Origin: Phycisphaeraceae bacterium
GTDB taxonomy: Bacteria > Planctomycetota > Phycisphaerae > Phycisphaerales > Phycisphaeraceae
Direction: 5' to 3'
Assembly: GCA_028277745.1 (NCBI GenBank)
Contig: JANQFR010000072.1
Span: forward strand, 62,001 to 126,000
Length of the DNA stretch: 64,000 bases
Below, one piece after another: positions 7,981-16,750 of the stretch. A program made the position numbers and the translations under genes. Position 1 is the stretch's first letter. Each line of letters opens with the position of its first letter. The notes under the pieces were generated by a model. That model did not search any database. It saw only the letters and a program-made list of their open reading frames with translations, and had not been told where the DNA came from.

Positions 7981-8648
7981 CCGCCGCTGCTCTGGCCATC
8001 GAAACCACCACCCGACGCGGCGCGGTCACCCTCGGCCGTGGCGACGACCTCCTCGCCGTCGCCGACCTGACCCAGCAACGCCGGCACAACGTCGAGCTGA
8101 TGCCCGCCATCGACGGCCTCTGCCGTTCGCACGGCCTCGCGCCCCGCGACCTCCAGCACCTTTACCTCTCCCTCGGCCCCGGCTCCTTCACCGGCCTCCG
8201 CGTCGCGCTGGCGACCGCCAAGATGCTCGCCCTCGCCGCCGGCGTGAAACTCGTCGGCGTCCCCACCCTGGACGTGCTGGCCCGCAACGCGCCCGATGAC
8301 GCCCGCCGCGTCGCGGTCTGCCTCAACCTCAAACGAGACACCGTCTACTGCGCCCTCTTCGACGCCAACCGCCGGCTCGCCGCCGAGCCCGCCCTCCGCA
8401 CCGCCGATGAGCTGCTCGCCCTGGAGCCCGACGCCGTGCTCGGCGACCCGCTGCCGCCGTTGGCCGACCGCGTGCGCGTCCTCCCCGCTGATCTTGCCGT
8501 TCCGCGCAGCGAACACGTCTACGCCCTCGGCCGGGCGCTGGCGGCGCAAAACGCCTGGGCCGATCCCGATACAATAGCCCCGCTTTACATCCGCGAGCCC
8601 GAAGCCGTCACCCTCTGGAACGAGCGCCACGGCCCCGAGCGTCGCTGA
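7977..8648 (+). CDS. tsaB: tRNA threonylcarbamoyladenosine biosynthesis protein TsaB
   Basis: TsaB is the non-catalytic partner that with TsaD and TsaE makes t6A37 in ANN-decoding tRNAs. The sequence shows the ASKHA-fold signature at the N-terminus (LAIETTTRRGAVTL) and the conserved LSLGPGSFTGLRVALATAK segment (about 61-80). The length of 223 residues is normal. It overlaps the upstream membrane-protein gene by 4 nt and is followed by der after 41 bp. tsaD and tsaE are not in the window. Confidence 0.94.
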   Translation: MTAAALAIETTTRRGAVTLGRGDDLLAVADLTQQRRHNVELMPAIDGLCRSHGLAPRDLQHLYLSLGPGSFTGLRVALATAKMLALAAGVKLVGVPTLDVLARNAPDDARRVAVCLNLKRDTVYCALFDANRRLAAEPALRTADELLALEPDAVLGDPLPPLADRVRVLPADLAVPRSEHVYALGRALAAQNAWADPDTIAPLYIREPEAVTLWNERHGPERR

Positions 8649-8689
8649 TTCGACGCTCGCCCCTGCGGAACCCCGCCCCCGTCATCCCC

Positions 8690-10084
8690 ATGCAACTGCC
8701 CAAGATCGTCATCGTCGGCCGGCCCAACGTCGGCAAGTCGAGCCTGCTCAACGTCCTCGCGGGCAAGCGGGTCTCCATCGTCGACCCCACCGCCGGCGTC
8801 ACGCGCGACCGCGTCGCCGTTCACATTGAGATCCCCTCTCCCGAGCGTGACGGCCAGCCCCGCTACGTCGAGCTGATCGACACCGGCGGGTACGGCGTCG
8901 AGGACGCCCAGAACCTCACCGCCGAGGTCGAACGCCAGATCGCCCGTGGCGTCGAGCAGGCCAACGTCATCCTCTTCGTCATGGACGCCCAGGCCGGCGT
9001 CACCCCGCTCGACCAGACCGTCGCCGAGGTCCTCCGCCACGCCGCCCCCCGCCACGCCGAGGTCGTGCTCATCGCCAACAAGGTCGACGAGGAGCGCTAC
9101 GAGGCCGACGGCTGGGAGGCGTCCACCCTCGGCTTCGGCGAGCCCGTGCTCGTGTCCGCCGCCACCAAGCACAACCTCCACGAGCTCTACGACCGGCTCC
9201 GCGAGGCCATCGCGTTCGACATCCTCGAGTCCCGCGCCGAGGCCGGCCAGGCCCCCGACCCCGGCATCCTCATCGCCCTCGTCGGCAAACGCAACGCCGG
9301 CAAGTCCACCCTGGTCAACGCCCTCGCCGGCGACGAGCGCGTCATCGTCTCGGATGTTGAAGGCACCACCCGCGACAGCGTCGACGTGCGCGTCGAGATC
9401 GGCGGCCACGTCTTCACCCTCATCGACACCGCCGGCATGCGCAAGACCAAGTCGCTCGATGGCGACATCGAGTACTACGCCAACCACCGCAGCCTCCGCG
9501 CCGTCCGCCGGGCCGACGTCTGCCTCCTGCTCATCGACGCCGCCGTCAAGGTCAGCAACGTCGATCGCCAGCTCGTCAACGAGATCGTCCGCCACGACCG
9601 TGCGACCGTCATCGTCGTCAACAAGTGGGACTTGGCCGAGAAGGACTACACCCAGGAGCAGTACGTCGATTACCTCGACGACGCTCTCGGCGCCCTCGGC
9701 TACGCCCCGGTCGTGTTCGTCTCCGCCAAGGACAACAAGGGGCTCAAGGACGCGCTGTCGATGGCGCTCAACCTCTACGAGCAGACCAACCACCGCATCG
9801 GCACCGGCGAGCTCAACGCCGCCCTCGAGCGGATCGGCCAGGAGCGCGGCCCGTCGGCCAAGGGCGGCCAACGCCTCAAGATCTACTACGGCGCCCAGGT
9901 CGCCGTGAACCCTCCCACCATCGTCCTCCACGTCAACCACCCGCCCCTGTTCGACAACAACTACGAAAGATTTCTGTTAAACCGTTTCCGCGACGAGTTG
10001 CCGTTCAGCGAGGTCCCGATCAAGCTCATCGTCCGCGGCAAGGAAAAGATGAGCGCCGAAGAGCGCATCAAGCAGCGCGGCTGA
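8690..10084 (+). CDS. der: Ribosome-assembly GTPase Der (EngA)
   Basis: Der is an essential GTPase with two tandem GTPase domains and a KH-like C-terminal domain that acts in 50S subunit maturation. P-loops GRPNVGKS (about residues 10-17) and GKRNAGKS (about 204-211) are both present, with DTAG-type switch motifs DTGGYG and DTAGMRK and NKxD motifs NKVD and NKWD. The C-terminal segment ends with RGKEKMSAEERIKQRG. The length of 464 residues is typical. Confidence 0.97.
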   Translation: MQLPKIVIVGRPNVGKSSLLNVLAGKRVSIVDPTAGVTRDRVAVHIEIPSPERDGQPRYVELIDTGGYGVEDAQNLTAEVERQIARGVEQANVILFVMDAQAGVTPLDQTVAEVLRHAAPRHAEVVLIANKVDEERYEADGWEASTLGFGEPVLVSAATKHNLHELYDRLREAIAFDILESRAEAGQAPDPGILIALVGKRNAGKSTLVNALAGDERVIVSDVEGTTRDSVDVRVEIGGHVFTLIDTAGMRKTKSLDGDIEYYANHRSLRAVRRADVCLLLIDAAVKVSNVDRQLVNEIVRHDRATVIVVNKWDLAEKDYTQEQYVDYLDDALGALGYAPVVFVSAKDNKGLKDALSMALNLYEQTNHRIGTGELNAALERIGQERGPSAKGGQRLKIYYGAQVAVNPPTIVLHVNHPPLFDNNYERFLLNRFRDELPFSEVPIKLIVRGKEKMSAEERIKQRG

Positions 10085-10094
10085 GCGGGATTCT

Positions 10095-11363
10095 TCACCG
10101 CAACGGCTTGCCGTGAAGATCATTGACCGCCAGCGCGGTAAAGAAAGCCAGGGTCATCAAGGCGCTCAGATACAGGAACGGCACGACGCCTTCCCCGGTT
10201 GTGGCGAGCAGCCAGGTAGCGACAAACGGCGCCGTTCCGCCCAGCAGGGCCTGGGCGATGTTAAAACCGACGGCGCTGCCGCTGTATCGGGTTCGAGTGG
10301 GAAAGAGGGCGATCAGCATCGCGGGGCCGGCGCCGAGCGGCATCGCCAGGAACAGCGCCAGGATCAGCTGGCCCGCCAACGCCGCTCCCCAAACGGCCTG
10401 CGCGAAAAGCAGATAGACGGGATAGGCAAGCAGCACGACGCCGGCTGCGCCGATGCAGTAAATCCGTTTGTGGCCCCAACGATCGGAAGCGGCGCCGGCG
10501 ACGGGAATGAGCAACGCCAACATACTCATGGCGATCGTGTTGGCGAGCAGGGCGTTCGGCACGGCGGGCTGGTGTAACCGTGTCAGCCACGTGGGGAGCC
10601 AGGCGAAGGGCAGATAAAAACCCACAGACAGCGGGACCGTCAGAACGAATGCGGCGAGGATCGATTTCCCATCCTCCCGGAACGCCGTGACCAACGGCCT
10701 GCGAGCCAGTTCGCCTTTCACCCTGGCGTCTTCAAAGACGGTGGTCTCATCGATCCCGGCCCTTAACCATAAGCCGATCAACCCAACCAACGCCCCAAAG
10801 AGAAACGGGACCCGCCAGGCCCCATCCTGCAGCTGTTCGAACGACAGGACCTGGCCAAGCAACGCGGCGACACCCGAGCCGATCAACAAGCCGGCCACGG
10901 CGCTGAAGGTCGACCAACTGCTGAGAAATCCTCGGCCATGATCCCCTGCTTTCTCGCCGAAAAATGAAAATGTGCCGATCATCTCGCCGCCCACACTCAC
11001 CCCCTGCAACAACCGCATGGCCGTGAGCATCAGGGGCGCCGCCATGCCGACCTGGGCGTACGTCGGCAGCAGCCCCATCAGCGTGGTCGAACCCGCCATC
11101 AGCAGGATCGACCATTGCAACGCCCGCTTCCGCCCCCACCGATCCCCCAGATGCCCCAGCACCATCCCACCGATCGGGCGCATGAAATAACCAACCGCGA
11201 ACACACTGAACGTCTGGAGCAGCGAAACGGTCGGATCGCCAGCGGGGAAGAACAGATTGGCCAGGACGGGGGCAAGGAAGAGGAAGATCCCGAAGTCGTA
11301 CAGCTCCAGGATGTTTCCAATGACGCCGGCAAGGGTGGTTCGGGTTCTTTGTCTGGTTGACAT
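10095..11363 (-). CDS. MFS transporter, metabolite:H+ symporter type (ProP/KgtP-like)
   Basis: This 12-helix major facilitator symporter belongs to the MHS family, which takes up organic acids, proline or betaine with protons. Family signatures are GNILELYDFGIF near the N-terminus, FFPAGDPTVSLLQTF, the loop motif GHLGDRWGRKRAL and GEMIGTFSFFGE. I chose the ATG at 11363; an in-frame GTG at 11372 is possible. It is convergent with der, with only 10 bp between the stop codons. The substrate cannot be told from the sequence. Confidence 0.9.
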   Translation of the reverse strand: MSTRQRTRTTLAGVIGNILELYDFGIFLFLAPVLANLFFPAGDPTVSLLQTFSVFAVGYFMRPIGGMVLGHLGDRWGRKRALQWSILLMAGSTTLMGLLPTYAQVGMAAPLMLTAMRLLQGVSVGGEMIGTFSFFGEKAGDHGRGFLSSWSTFSAVAGLLIGSGVAALLGQVLSFEQLQDGAWRVPFLFGALVGLIGLWLRAGIDETTVFEDARVKGELARRPLVTAFREDGKSILAAFVLTVPLSVGFYLPFAWLPTWLTRLHQPAVPNALLANTIAMSMLALLIPVAGAASDRWGHKRIYCIGAAGVVLLAYPVYLLFAQAVWGAALAGQLILALFLAMPLGAGPAMLIALFPTRTRYSGSAVGFNIAQALLGGTAPFVATWLLATTGEGVVPFLYLSALMTLAFFTALAVNDLHGKPLR

Positions 11364-11478
11364 GCGGTTCACGTTGGGGAACGTTCACTTTCTCAGATTA
11401 ACAGGAATCTCGTTGCGCAATCTGCTTTAATGGCGAGGTCGTCGGGCCACGCCTCCGAGCCCCGATGAGGAGATCCAC

Positions 11479-11946
11479 ATGAAAGCGCGCCTCGTCACCC
11501 CGTGTTGTCTCCTGTTGTTCCTGACCGCCGCAAGCGCGGGCTGCGTCCAGCGACTCTACCCCGGCCCGGCCCTGCCGCGCGATCAGGTCGCCGTCGTCGC
11601 CCCCAACCCCGCAGCCTCCGACATCAGCGTTCAGGTCGTCGCCCTCGACGACGAACCGGTCAACCTCCAGACCGGCCTCTACGGCCTCATGCCGGGCTCT
11701 CACACCTTCGAGTTGATCCTCTCCCCGATCACCCTCGCCGAGGCCGACCCCGAGACCCTCGCCCCCGGCGCCCTCTCCAGCCCCGGCGTGATGTACCCCC
11801 TCAAGCACCAGCGCTCCATCCACATCACCCTCGACCTTGCCGCCGGCCAGACCTACGGCTTCGCGGGCTCCTACCGCGCCGATCGCTTCCAGTTCTGGGT
11901 CTATAACACCGCGACCGACGAGGTCATCTACGAACACGCGTTCTGA
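11479..11946 (+). CDS. Putative exported lipoprotein
   Basis: This 155-residue protein starts with MKARLVTPCCLLLFLTAASAGC. That is a signal peptide with a plausible lipobox cysteine at about residue 22, although the -3 residue is Ser rather than Leu. The mature part is a small beta-rich domain (VAVVAPNPAASDISVQVVALDDE and TYGFAGSYRADRFQFWVYN). I do not recognise the family. A weak GAGGAG RBS lies upstream (about 11469). Confidence 0.6.
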   Translation: MKARLVTPCCLLLFLTAASAGCVQRLYPGPALPRDQVAVVAPNPAASDISVQVVALDDEPVNLQTGLYGLMPGSHTFELILSPITLAEADPETLAPGALSSPGVMYPLKHQRSIHITLDLAAGQTYGFAGSYRADRFQFWVYNTATDEVIYEHAF

Positions 11947-11973
11947 CCCAGGCCGCGGCGCGGTCCGGGCCCG

Positions 11974-13110
11974 TCACCCATCCACCATCTGAACCAGGTC
12001 CTTGGCGTGCTTCTGCAGCCAGCGGACCTTTCGCTTGACCATCTTGAGGAAGCCGATGCCCTCCATGCGGGCGAAGAAGCCGGTGGCGGCGATGGGGATG
12101 ACGCTCTCGGCGATCAGGGCCTCGATCATCAGCCACGGGACGGTGCGGATCTCGGCCTTGGACAGCACGGCCTCGGGCACGCTGTCGTAGCCGCGGAGGA
12201 ACCGCTTGAACCGCGTGCCGTCGAGGTGGGCCGGCCACTGGGCGGGGTCGTCCCCGCCGCCGAGGATCGAGAACTGAAGCGCCCCGTTGGCGGCGTCGAT
12301 GACCCGCTGCTGGATGCGGGCGGCGTCGTAGTCGATGACCGCCACGACCCGTGGGCCGCGGAAGAGCATGTTGCCCGGGTGCCAGTCGGAGTGGACGATC
12401 TGGGTGGGCCAGTCCGCCAGCCCCATGTCGTCGACCCGGTGGGCCGCGTCGTTGTACGCGGCGCGCACGAAGTTCGTGAGCTGGTCGATCGTCTCGGGCT
12501 GGGCCTCCGCGGAGGCGGGGTCGAGCTTGGCCAGGGTCTGGGGCAGGGCCGCCATCGACGCGGCCACGCTGCGGGACTGGTGGTACGAGCCGGTGGGCGG
12601 GTCGTATTCGCTCTTGTATTCCCGCAGCAGCTTGTGGAACAGTGCCAGGATCTTGCCCGCGTCGGCGGTCGCTTCGAGCGAGTTGTCGTAGCTGTTGCCC
12701 TTGATGTATTCGAACAGCTCGTAGGTCGCGTCCTTGTAACGCAGCATCGAGTTGTTGTCTTTTTTGGTGCCGATCAGGTGCGGCAGGGGGAACTGCTGGT
12801 CGGCCAGGTGCATCTGGATGCCGTGGCAGAACGCGGTCTTGAACGGGTCGTCCTTGCCCCGGGCCCGGCGTTTGAGCAGGTACAGCCCCCCTTCGGTGCG
12901 GAGGATGAGCTTGGGGGCCTTGCGGGAGCCTCGGGGAAACTCCTGAATCGCGTCGATCACGCCCAGGTCGTAGTGCGACAGGACGATCGCCAGCTCATCG
13001 GCGGCGAAGGTCGAGCGCCCCCCCTTGCCCGAGCCGAGGCTGGACATGCCCGAGGTCGACTGGGCGACGGCGCTGCTGACGCCTGAGGTTGTGCTGACGG
13101 TTTCAGCCAT
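11974..13110 (-). CDS. APH/CotS-like phosphotransferase (kinase fold)
   Basis: This is an aminoglycoside-phosphotransferase-fold kinase of unknown substrate. The sequence shows the catalytic loop HSDWHPGNMLF (HxDxxxxN) and the metal-binding VIDYDAAR. A Ser/Gly/Thr-rich N-terminal tail of about 40 residues precedes the kinase domain. Related small-molecule kinases act on homoserine, choline or sugars, and the CotS/YutH group on spore coats, but nothing here decides between them. It is the last gene of the tpiA-secG-yicC unit, 23 bp after yicC. Confidence 0.8.
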   Translation of the reverse strand: MAETVSTTSGVSSAVAQSTSGMSSLGSGKGGRSTFAADELAIVLSHYDLGVIDAIQEFPRGSRKAPKLILRTEGGLYLLKRRARGKDDPFKTAFCHGIQMHLADQQFPLPHLIGTKKDNNSMLRYKDATYELFEYIKGNSYDNSLEATADAGKILALFHKLLREYKSEYDPPTGSYHQSRSVAASMAALPQTLAKLDPASAEAQPETIDQLTNFVRAAYNDAAHRVDDMGLADWPTQIVHSDWHPGNMLFRGPRVVAVIDYDAARIQQRVIDAANGALQFSILGGGDDPAQWPAHLDGTRFKRFLRGYDSVPEAVLSKAEIRTVPWLMIEALIAESVIPIAATGFFARMEGIGFLKMVKRKVRWLQKHAKDLVQMVDG

Positions 13111-13133
13111 GGCGGTTGGCGGCCCGTACCCAC

Positions 13134-14027
13134 CTACTCGACATTCTGCACCTGCTCCTTGATCCGATCAATCGTGCTTTTGACAATCACAATGCGGCGG
13201 CTGATCTCGGCGTCGTTGCTCTTGGAGGCGATGGTGTTGGCCTCCCGCAGCAGTTCCTGGGCGATAAAATCGAGCGTCCGGCCGCACGGCTCGTCATCCG
13301 GGGCGTCCACCACCTGCCGGAACTGGTCCAGGTGCCCCGCCGTCCGCGTCAGCTCCTCGGCGATGTCGGACCGGTCGGCGAAGATCGCGACCTCGCGGAT
13401 CAGGTCGGCCTGGTTGACGCTCAGCTCGGCCTTGGCCAGCAACTCGTCGATCCGCTGGCGCAGCCGGTCGTGGTACTCGTCGACCACCAGCGGGGCGCGC
13501 CCGGCAATAGCGTCGATGTGCTCGCGGATCACCTCGCACCGCTTAACCAGGTCCGCGCACAGCGCCTTGCCCTCGGTCAGCCGCATCGCGTTCATCTTGT
13601 CCGCCGCCTGGGTCACCAGCCCCAGCAGCGTCGGCCGGGCCTGCTCCACGACCGCCTCGACGTCCTCCGCCGGCTGCAGCACGCCCGGCAGGGCCAGCAG
13701 GGCGGTCAGGTCGATGTTCACCGATTGGTCGGCGACCTTGCGGCGGATCGCCTCCAAATGGTCCAGGTAGGTCAGCACCGCGTCGTCGTTGACGCGCGAC
13801 ACCACGCCCGCCGCGTTGAGCTTCATCTTGACCGTCAGCGTGAACGATCCACGGTTGACCTGTTTGCGCAGCGCCCTCTCCAGCTCGGCCTCGAGCCCGA
13901 GCACATCGTCGGGCAGGCGGATCGTGACTTTGAAATGTCGGTTGTTGAGGCTGCGCAGCTCAACGGCGTAGTGCGTGCCGTTCACCTCGGCGGCCGCGTC
14001 GCCGAAACCGGTCATGGATCGGATCAT
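13134..14027 (-). CDS. yicC: YicC-family endoribonuclease
   Basis: The N-terminal MIRSMTGFG, the RSLNNRHFKVTIRLPDDV segment and the C-terminal signature RTLDFIAQELLREANTIASKS identify the YicC/YloC family. E. coli YicC has been reported as an endoribonuclease that affects small-RNA turnover. The length of 297 residues is typical. It lies 31 bp after secG in the same direction. Its target in this organism is unknown. Confidence 0.93.
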   Translation of the reverse strand: MIRSMTGFGDAAAEVNGTHYAVELRSLNNRHFKVTIRLPDDVLGLEAELERALRKQVNRGSFTLTVKMKLNAAGVVSRVNDDAVLTYLDHLEAIRRKVADQSVNIDLTALLALPGVLQPAEDVEAVVEQARPTLLGLVTQAADKMNAMRLTEGKALCADLVKRCEVIREHIDAIAGRAPLVVDEYHDRLRQRIDELLAKAELSVNQADLIREVAIFADRSDIAEELTRTAGHLDQFRQVVDAPDDEPCGRTLDFIAQELLREANTIASKSNDAEISRRIVIVKSTIDRIKEQVQNVE

Positions 14028-14058
14028 CGCGTGCTCACCATAGGCGTCTTGCGGCGGC

Positions 14059-14604
14059 TCAGGGCTGGGCGTTTTCGTCGATCAGCGACGGGACCGACGG
14101 GCCGGTCTCTTCCACGCCCGGCTTGGGTTGGGCCAGGTAATCGTCCGTCTCTTGCGTGTTGCGCTCGGTCGCGGGGACGGCGGTGTCGACCTGCTCGTCC
14201 AGCTCGGCGCCGACCCGCGTGTTGACCTGCGTGTCGACGCGTTCGTCGAGCATGTCGCCTTCCGCGGGCGGCTGGGCGTCCTCGGCCGGGAGGGCGGGCG
14301 CGGTCGTCGAGGTCGTCTCCTGTTGGAGCCGGCGGAGGGTCTCTTCGTGATCGGGACGGATCGCCCAGGTCAGGCCCATGGCCAGCAGGAGGAACGCGAC
14401 AAAGAAGCCGACGGTGACCACCGTCAGCACGTCGCCGGTCTTGGCGCCGAAGGCGTCGTTGGCGCCCCCCGCCCCGCCGAACGCGCCCGACAGGCCGCCG
14501 CCCTTGGGCTTCTGGATCAGGATGACCAGCATCATCAGCACGCAGACCGCGATGAACAGCACCGAGAGCGAGACGACGAGCCAGGTGGCGGAAAGGGTCA
14601 GCAT
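14059..14604 (-). CDS. secG: SecG, preprotein translocase subunit, with long C-terminal tail
   Basis: SecG is the small subunit of the SecYEG channel. The N-terminal helix, the cytoplasmic IQKPKGGGLSGAFGG loop and the second helix (VLTVVTVGFFVAFLLLAMGLTW) are all present within the first 85 residues. Roughly 95 additional residues follow, rich in Glu, Pro, Thr and Ala, while typical SecG is 75-120 residues in total. The gene follows tpiA by 43 bp, a common bacterial pairing. Confidence 0.92.
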   Translation of the reverse strand: MLTLSATWLVVSLSVLFIAVCVLMMLVILIQKPKGGGLSGAFGGAGGANDAFGAKTGDVLTVVTVGFFVAFLLLAMGLTWAIRPDHEETLRRLQQETTSTTAPALPAEDAQPPAEGDMLDERVDTQVNTRVGAELDEQVDTAVPATERNTQETDDYLAQPKPGVEETGPSVPSLIDENAQP

Positions 14605-14647
14605 GGCGGCGTTTCCAGGTTCCTTGTCCTTATGGATTCTTGCCCGC

Positions 14648-15415
14648 TCAACGGGCGGCGTCGATGATCGCGATGAAATCGTCGGCCTTGAGCGACGCCC
14701 CGCCGATCAGGCCGCCGTCGATGTCGGGCTGGGCCAGCAGCTCGGCGGCGTTGGCCGGCTTCATCGACCCGCCGTATTGGATGCGGACCGCGTCCGCGAC
14801 CGCGTCGTTGAAGAGGCCGAAACGCAAAAATGCGCGGACTGCGGCGTGGGCCTGCTGCGCGTCGTCGGGCGTCGCGGTCTTGCCCGTGCCGATCGCCCAC
14901 ACCGGTTCGTAAGCGATGACGACGTTGCTCATCTGCTCCGCGGTCACGCCCGCCAGGCCGTAGCCCATCTGGCCCCAGTTGATCGCGTCGGTCTTGCCCG
15001 CCTCACGCTGCTCGATCGTCTCGCCGATGCACAGGATGACCTGCATCCCCGCGTCCAGGGCGGCGAGGACCTTCGCGTTGATCAGCGTGTCCGGCTCGCC
15101 GATGATGTGCCGGCGTTCGGAGTGGCCCACGATCACGGTCTTGCAGCCGACGTCCTGCAGCATGGAGAGGCTGACCTCGCCCGTGAATGCGCCGTTGGGC
15201 AGGGCGTGGAGGTCCTGGGCGCCGACCTTGATCGACGAACCCTTTTCACACAGCACCGACGACACCGCCGCCAGATACGGGAACGCCGGGCAGATTGCGA
15301 CCTCGACGTCGTCGCCCCGGACCCGGTCCGCCAGCGCGGCCGCCAGCGCGGCCGCCTCGGCGTGATGAAGGTTCATTTTCCAGTTGCCGCCGATATACGG
15401 CTTTCGTTGCGACAC
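14648..15415 (-). CDS. tpiA: Triosephosphate isomerase
   Basis: TpiA interconverts dihydroxyacetone phosphate and glyceraldehyde 3-phosphate. The substrate-binding GGNWKMN, the catalytic VGHSERR (His), the AYEPVWAIGTGKTA loop (catalytic Glu and the flexible loop 6) and the phosphate-binding YGGSMKP and GLIGGASL are intact. It starts with GTG at 15415, supported by GGAG 7 nt upstream. The length of 255 residues is typical. It heads the tpiA-secG-yicC-kinase operon. Confidence 0.97.
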   Translation of the reverse strand: MSQRKPYIGGNWKMNLHHAEAAALAAALADRVRGDDVEVAICPAFPYLAAVSSVLCEKGSSIKVGAQDLHALPNGAFTGEVSLSMLQDVGCKTVIVGHSERRHIIGEPDTLINAKVLAALDAGMQVILCIGETIEQREAGKTDAINWGQMGYGLAGVTAEQMSNVVIAYEPVWAIGTGKTATPDDAQQAHAAVRAFLRFGLFNDAVADAVRIQYGGSMKPANAAELLAQPDIDGGLIGGASLKADDFIAIIDAAR

Positions 15416-15471
15416 GGATCACTCCAGGCCTGAACAGAATGAACTCCCCGCTGAATGACGAACCGGAAAGT

Positions 15472-15477
15472 ATAGCG
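15472..15477 (-). promoter_or_regulatory. Candidate -10 box for the tpiA operon
   Basis: The reverse strand reads TATACT here, about 55 nt before the GTG of tpiA, giving a leader with a normal RBS. No good -35 box is seen at 17 nt, so the call is tentative. Confidence 0.4.
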
Positions 15478-15518
15478 GATTCCGCCTGCCGGCGCGCCCG
15501 ATCCGCCCGCGGGCGATC

Positions 15519-15524
15519 TATAAT
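15519..15524 (+). promoter_or_regulatory. -10 box TATAAT 7 nt before the yqgE start
   Basis: A perfect TATAAT ends 7 nt before the GTG of yqgE (15532). Transcription would start at or next to the start codon, giving a leaderless message. No Shine-Dalgarno sequence is present between them. No clear -35 box is visible. Confidence 0.5.
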
Positions 15525-15531
15525 CGGACGG

Positions 15532-16083
15532 GTGAACACGCGGCGTGGACAACTGCTGATCGCGGCGGCGGACCTGATGGACCCCAACTTCCATCGCACC
15601 GTGAGCCTGCTGGTCGAGCACGGCGACGGCGGGGCCCTGGGGCTGGTGCTCAACCGGCCGCTGGACACCCGTGTTGCGTCGGCGTGGTCGCGGGTGAGCG
15701 ATGAGCCGTGCGCCTATGAAGGGCCCCTGATGCGGGGCGGCCCGTGCGACGGGCCGTTGATGCTGCTCCACGACCAGGCCGCGTGCTCGCAGATCGAGGT
15801 GTGCCCGGGGGTTCACTTCACCGCCGACGAGGACCACGTGACCCGGCTGATCGGCGAACCTCCCGGCCGGATGCGATGCTTTGTCGGCTACGCGGGGTGG
15901 GGCGCCGCCCAGTTGGAAACCGAGCTCGACACCGGCTCCTGGATCGTCCGCCCCGCCGCCTCGGCCGCGGTGTTCGAGCCCCCCGACGACCCCTGGATGG
16001 CCCTGATCCGCGACATCAACCCGACGCAGGCCGCCCTGGTCCGCAACCCGGGCCTGATGCCCGAAGACCCGAGCGTCAATTAG
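15532..16083 (+). CDS. yqgE: YqgE/AlgH family protein (UPF0301)
   Basis: The family is defined by a start like LLIAAADLMDPNFHRTVSLL and by GALGLVLNRPL, both present here. YqgE/AlgH proteins are small cytoplasmic proteins; AlgH has been linked to alginate regulation in Pseudomonas, but the molecular role is unclear. I chose the GTG at 15532 over an ATG at 15439 because it places the conserved start near the N-terminus, and the upstream stretch has no family sequence. It is divergent from tpiA, and the product is 183 residues. Confidence 0.9.
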   Translation: MNTRRGQLLIAAADLMDPNFHRTVSLLVEHGDGGALGLVLNRPLDTRVASAWSRVSDEPCAYEGPLMRGGPCDGPLMLLHDQAACSQIEVCPGVHFTADEDHVTRLIGEPPGRMRCFVGYAGWGAAQLETELDTGSWIVRPAASAAVFEPPDDPWMALIRDINPTQAALVRNPGLMPEDPSVN

Positions 16084-16127
16084 CCCGCGGGCCGGGCTGG
16101 GCCGGCCGCAAAGAGGCATAAAAAAAT

Positions 16128-16156
16128 CTGACACTAACGCGCAGGCCGTTTATGAT
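16128..16156 (+). promoter_or_regulatory. Sigma-70-type promoter of the RRM gene
   Basis: CTGACA (16128-16133) and TATGAT (16151-16156) are separated by exactly 17 nt, each one mismatch or less from consensus in most positions. Transcription would start near 16163. That gives a 5' leader of about 213 nt before the RRM start at 16376. The leader shows no ORF but several short inverted repeats. Confidence 0.65.
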
Positions 16157-16375
16157 GTCTTGCGGTCGGTTCAGCGTCCCGGAAATCTGTCAAAAAACCA
16201 TGATTTTTCGCGGGTCCTGCCCGGTTGGCGCTTGCGTAGGCCGGCGGATCGCGTCATGATGCTGTTAAGGGGCCATTTCCGCGGTACATGCTTAGGGGGC
16301 TCGAACGGCTCTGAGTTTTGATTCTGGCTTGTGTCCAATCGGTTTGCTGTCCATTCTTCATTTGGGGTGTTTGTC

Positions 16376-16729
16376 ATGCGTATTTATGTCGGGAATATGA
16401 ATTTTAAGACCAGTGAAGCACAGCTTCGGGCGCTGTTTGAGCGCTTCGGGCAGGTCGATGAGGTGGCCATTATTAACGATCGCGCCACCGGTCGGCCGCG
16501 GGGGATCGCCTTCGTGATCATGCCCCATGATGATGAGGCGCGGTCGGCCATGAACGAGCTGGACGGCAACGAATTCGACGGCCGCGTGCTGACCGTCAAC
16601 GAAGCGAAGCCGCGCGCCACCCAACGCACCGGTCCCCCCGCGCCCGAGCGGCATCGCCCCCTCCCGCCTCGCCACGACGAGGTCCGGCAGGGCGGGTACG
16701 CCAATCACCGCGTGAACACCCGCGACTGA
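16376..16729 (+). CDS. Single-RRM RNA-binding protein
   Basis: This is a single RNA-recognition-motif protein of the bacterial Rbp type. The RRM spans residues 1-80 with RNP2 IYVGNM and RNP1 RGIAFVIM, both with aromatic or hydrophobic positions typical of RNA contact. A disordered tail rich in Arg, Pro and His (about 83-117) follows. Similar proteins in cyanobacteria are induced by cold. The start at 16376 is the first ATG that keeps the RRM at the N-terminus, with GGGG about 10 nt upstream. The length is 117 residues. Confidence 0.9.
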   Translation: MRIYVGNMNFKTSEAQLRALFERFGQVDEVAIINDRATGRPRGIAFVIMPHDDEARSAMNELDGNEFDGRVLTVNEAKPRATQRTGPPAPERHRPLPPRHDEVRQGGYANHRVNTRD

Positions 16730-16750
16730 CCGCTTCGCTGGCCTGGGGGG

